Origin: Sphingopyxis sp. L1A2A
GTDB taxonomy: Bacteria; Pseudomonadota; Alphaproteobacteria; Sphingomonadales; Sphingomonadaceae
DNA: 64,000 nucleotides
Assembly (NCBI RefSeq): GCF_005502465.1
Contig: NZ_SCOT01000002.1
Coordinates: 1 to 64,000, forward strand
Direction of reading: 5' to 3'
Positions 61,482-64,000 of this stretch are shown here, piece after piece. The notes under the pieces were generated by a model. The model worked only from the letters and a program-made list of their open reading frames with translations. It had not been told where the DNA came from and made no database searches. Position 1 is the stretch's first letter. Each line of letters starts with the position of its first letter. The position numbers and the translations under genes are program-made.

Positions 61482-62344
61482 TTCGTCTCCCCATCAGTAC
61501 CAGATGTGCGCTCGACGATGCTGGACGCGGTGCCGGTCTTGGGATCGCGCCCGTAGAATTCCGGAGCCTCGTTGAAGACGCACAGCACCTCTTTGCCGCG
61601 CCGCAAACGGAGCTGGGCAAAGACGCCGTGGATCACGACAAATTCGTCGCGGACATCGAACGGGACGATGCTCTCGCCGCCATCGGGATTGACGGCGAAG
61701 AACGCAGGAAGCTCGCGCTGGTTAGGAAAGCGCAGCGCAGTGAACTGGCCATTGTCGGTAATTTCGGACGGTTGAATCGCGGATGATCCCTGCACACTAT
61801 ATTGGAGGTTGCGCTTGCCTTCGAGGACCGCGAGGTCGAGGGCCGAGCGGATCGCGCCCGATTGAAGGGCCGTGGCTCGCGCGTATGCGGCTTGCGCCGC
61901 CGCCGCTTGTGCCGCGGCGGCTTCCTCGCGCGGATAGCGAAACACGACCTTGAAGAATGTGTCGGCGGACCGCGCGCCGATGCTCCCGCGCCGCGCCGAC
62001 AGTTCGAATGTGTAGCTGCGGCTCCCGGCGTCGGAACGCGTGATCACGATCAGATTGGTCGCTCCGGCCAGTTCGCGTGGTTTGATGAACAGCGAATTTT
62101 CAGCCGGCGCCACCTCCCACGATACGCTGTCGCCGAGCGCGACATGCTCGACCCGTTCACCCGCTGAAAATACGATCTGTGTTGCCGAGCGGAACGCGCC
62201 GACAATGCGGTAAACTTCGGCGTCGCTATAGATCGCTTCGCGGATTCTGCTGTCCTGCGCGGTAGGGTGCGGCGTCTCGCTGGCGCGTGCGGCGCCGGCG
62301 GAGAACATCAGGGCGATGGCAATGATGCCGTGTGCAGTCTTCAT
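61478..62344 (-). CDS. virB9: VirB9/TrbG-type protein
   Basis: The 288-residue product has a signal peptide (MKTAHGIIAIALMFSAGAARAS), an N-terminal domain (FSAGERVEHVALGDSVSWEV, IKPRELAGATNLIVIT) and a C-terminal beta-sandwich (LQYSVQGSSAIQPSEITDNGQFTALRFP) that lies in the outer-membrane ring with VirB10. Confidence 0.9.
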   Translation of the reverse strand: MKTAHGIIAIALMFSAGAARASETPHPTAQDSRIREAIYSDAEVYRIVGAFRSATQIVFSAGERVEHVALGDSVSWEVAPAENSLFIKPRELAGATNLIVITRSDAGSRSYTFELSARRGSIGARSADTFFKVVFRYPREEAAAAQAAAAQAAYARATALQSGAIRSALDLAVLEGKRNLQYSVQGSSAIQPSEITDNGQFTALRFPNQRELPAFFAVNPDGGESIVPFDVRDEFVVIHGVFAQLRLRRGKEVLCVFNEAPEFYGRDPKTGTASSIVERTSGTDGETK

Positions 62345-63027
62345 TGCGTCACCTCCAAATCGGCGCGGTAGCTTTGGACTTCCAGCCCCAGCGGGTTTTT
62401 GAACCGTTGCTGTTCGGTCGTTGGGGTGTCGGTGGTGTCGTAAGTCACCGTCGCGATCGCCGGGGTGTCGATCGTCGATGCGCCGCGCTGGAGTGTCTTG
62501 GTGAAGCGGATTTGCGCGACGTTCTTTGACACGAAGGTCACCGACTTTATGGCGATAAACACCGTATCCAGATCGGTGAAAACGCTTTGTGGCGACTGGG
62601 GATTGCCCTTGGCGTAAAAGGCCGTCCAGCGCGCCTGTTCGTCACGCGACGACATCGCCAGCACGCCTTCGAAAAACTCCTGGCGCGCCTGAGGAATCCA
62701 TCCCTCGCGATTGCGGACATAATCGGCGAGAAAATATTTGGCGACAGCCTCATTATAGGTGATCTGCCGGTCGCCGGTCAGTGGCGCGGCGATCTCGCTT
62801 GCGCCGGTGGCCTTGTCCACGGTGATCACATAGGGCGTGACGGTCTTGAGCGGCGTGAGCATGGCCACGGCCGCAATCGCTGCGATTGCAAGACTGCCGG
62901 CCATGACCGCGATGATCCACGCCAACCGTTTCGAGCGGTTTGCGGCTATCAGCCGGTCATGGTCCCAGCTCGCGGCCTCTGAAAAATAGGCCTTGAGATC
63001 CTGCCTGTCTGTAACGCCGCCAGCCAT
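62341..63027 (-). CDS. virB8: VirB8-type protein
   Basis: This 228-residue bitopic protein has a transmembrane helix (LAWIIAVMAGSLAIAAIAAVAML) and a periplasmic NTF2-like domain (VTPYVITVDKATGASEIA, YFLADYVRNREGWI, QARWTAFYAKGNPQSPQSVF). It is an assembly factor of the channel. ATG 63027 is preferred; a GTG at 63039 is possible. Its stop overlaps virB9. Confidence 0.9.
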   Translation of the reverse strand: MAGGVTDRQDLKAYFSEAASWDHDRLIAANRSKRLAWIIAVMAGSLAIAAIAAVAMLTPLKTVTPYVITVDKATGASEIAAPLTGDRQITYNEAVAKYFLADYVRNREGWIPQARQEFFEGVLAMSSRDEQARWTAFYAKGNPQSPQSVFTDLDTVFIAIKSVTFVSKNVAQIRFTKTLQRGASTIDTPAIATVTYDTTDTPTTEQQRFKNPLGLEVQSYRADLEVTQ

Positions 63028-63032
63028 GATGC

Positions 63033-63353
63033 TCACCAACTCCGATAGGAGGTTGGTGGGGTTGCGCTGCTGATGGGCGGGACCTGCGGGCCGGGTTTGG
63101 CGTCGGGCTGTGCGGGCTCGGGAAATACATCAACGCCTTTGCGTCCCTCTTTCTGGCCTGGCGTCTGGTCGGCTGGTGTTGATGTTCCTGCGAGGGGATC
63201 GACCGTTGGCAGGATCGTACCATTGGGGTTGGCCGGGCGGCGCTGCTTGCCGCTACATTTGGCAAGTTTTGGCGATTTCGACGCAGCGCTGATGGCCTCG
63301 ACTGGTGCAATGAGTGCCAGCCCAACCAATATACTCATCATATGCTTACGCAT
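63033..63353 (-). CDS. Small exported T4SS-cluster protein
   Basis: The 106-residue product has a signal peptide (MRKHMMSILVGLALIAPVEAISAAS) and a proline-rich mature part (PNGTILPTVDPLAGTSTPADQTPG, PAQPDAKPGPQVPP), with one cysteine at KCSGKQ. Its place between virB6 and virB8 suggests a VirB7-like role, but the typical lipobox is absent, so that is a guess. Confidence 0.6.
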   Translation of the reverse strand: MRKHMMSILVGLALIAPVEAISAASKSPKLAKCSGKQRRPANPNGTILPTVDPLAGTSTPADQTPGQKEGRKGVDVFPEPAQPDAKPGPQVPPISSATPPTSYRSW

Positions 63354-63365
63354 GGCCCTATCCCT

Positions 63366-64000
63366 TTATGCTGTGCCGCGACTGACTGATCCTGACGTTC
63401 GCATCCGTGCGATGCCGCGGGCGAAGCCCCGCTCGATGGCGCGGCTGGTCGCCTGAGCGCCGGTTGCGCCGCGCCCGACGACGAACCCGCCTGCCGCTGC
63501 GATTGCGGACGCAAACTGGTTGGCAAGGGCAGGGCCGCCGCCGCCGAGCGAAGCGGCGAGCGATGGAATCTGCAGGAAAAAGAAGAAGCCGAGTGCGTAA
63601 AAGGCCAGTGCCTTGATAGCGGCCATGCCGATGTCATCATTTTCCGAGATGGTGGCGATGATCGTCTCGCCCGTTTGGGTCAGAAACAATGTCAGCACGA
63701 GCGCGAAAACGATCAGCATCAGATAGTTGATGCACGCCCCAAGCCAGGCAAAGAAATAGCCGCGCGTGGACTCGAACAGCAGGGCGGCCACAAAAAGCGG
63801 ACCGACAACCGAGAGAAGCCCGAGCGCAAACAAGCCGAACGCACTGATGACGAAGCCGATGGCCGCGCAAAGCAGCGTGGCGATGATGACAATGACCACC
63901 AGAAAGCCCGCAAAGACGGCATAGCCGATATCGGGGAGCGCACCCTGGGTATCCTGATAATTAGCGGCGATCTTGCGCATTGTGTTGGCAGTTTCAAAGC
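63366..64000 (-). CDS. virB6: VirB6/TrbL-type channel protein, 5' end outside the window
   Basis: The frame is open to the window edge (residues FETANT before MRKIAANYQDTQ). At least four transmembrane helices are seen: IGYAVFAGFLVVIVIIATLLCAAIGF, FGLFALGLLSVVGPLFVAALL, LGACINYLMLIVFALVLTLFLT and ALAFYALGFFFFLQIPSLAASLGGG. It is a polytopic inner-membrane channel component. The C-terminus is basic and glycine-rich. Confidence 0.85.
   Translation of the reverse strand, partial: FETANTMRKIAANYQDTQGALPDIGYAVFAGFLVVIVIIATLLCAAIGFVISAFGLFALGLLSVVGPLFVAALLFESTRGYFFAWLGACINYLMLIVFALVLTLFLTQTGETIIATISENDDIGMAAIKALAFYALGFFFFLQIPSLAASLGGGGPALANQFASAIAAAGGFVVGRGATGAQATSRAIERGFARGIARMRTSGSVSRGTA

Larger units (their letters stand above)
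31102..64000. mobile_element. Integrative conjugative element, one end (continues past the window)
   Basis: The element starts at the split tRNA-Leu, followed by a tyrosine integrase. It carries a tRNA, a defence operon, ParB-like and SSB proteins, MobC, relaxase, two serine recombinases and a VirB/VirD4 type IV secretion system. None of the hairpin repeats found in the core is seen here. The other attachment site lies outside the window, so full length is unknown. Confidence 0.8.

Noticed and set aside
63033-63353. Firm assignment as VirB7
   Set aside because: The position fits, but the protein is longer than usual and has no clear lipobox, so it is left as a small exported protein.
1-64000. 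CRISPR arrays and rRNA genes
   Set aside because: No regularly spaced repeat-spacer array or rRNA sequence was seen. The 23-base repeats at 1-124 have no spacers and fit an insertion sequence end.

Overview
The window looks like chromosomal DNA of a high-GC alphaproteobacterium. The best guess is the order Sphingomonadales (Sphingopyxis or Sphingomonas type). This rests on the cobA-DUF2849-cysI-DUF934-cysH sulfate assimilation operon, a UPF0262 gene divergent from dnaB, the RcnB-like and DUF3768 proteins, and hairpin repeats between core genes. The genus is an inference; no rRNA gene is present.

Layout. (1) 1-4.1 kb is the end of a first integrated island. It holds the terminal repeats of an IS21-like element that has cut off a type III-like DNA methyltransferase, a lipoprotein, an XRE regulator, a DUF3768 protein, a HhH-GPD glycosylase-like protein and a catalytic-domain-only tyrosine integrase. 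(2) 4.1-31.0 kb is core chromosome: FKBP isomerase, EF-hand protein, a two-component system, thioesterase, DoxX, dcd, cdd, a GH25 protein, UPF0262, dnaB, the sulfur assimilation operon, astD, a hydrolase and glycosyltransferase pair, a nitronate monooxygenase-like enzyme, a 2-hydroxyacid dehydrogenase, RcnB-like, thiolase, aldehyde dehydrogenase and an AI-2E family permease. Hairpin repeats occupy many of the gaps, and one lies inside the cysH reading frame. (3) 31.1-64 kb is one end of an integrative conjugative element (ICE). It starts at a tRNA-Leu gene cut in its anticodon loop, followed by an integrase and a complete tRNA-Leu(CAA) carried by the element. Next come a GIY-YIG protein, a Fic protein and a six-gene defence operon. 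The transfer region follows: ParB-like, SSB, candidate oriT, MobC, relaxase, two large serine recombinases, then LPD7 protein, VirD4, VirB11, VirB10, VirB9, VirB8, a small exported protein and VirB6, which runs off the window.

The most striking system is at 34.9-45.9 kb. An MmeI-like DNA methyltransferase, a PD-(D/E)XK nuclease, a DEAD/DEAH helicase and a GIY-YIG nuclease form a translationally coupled operon with two reverse transcriptases that match the defence pair Drt3a and Drt3b. Every junction overlaps by 1-8 bases. Just after the second reverse transcriptase is an intergenic stretch that can fold so that an ACACA tract is a one-sided bulge between two stems. That fits the ACACAC template reported for the DRT3 non-coding RNA. 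A restriction-like module and DRT3 may therefore work as one system here. This is an inference from gene coupling, not a demonstrated function.
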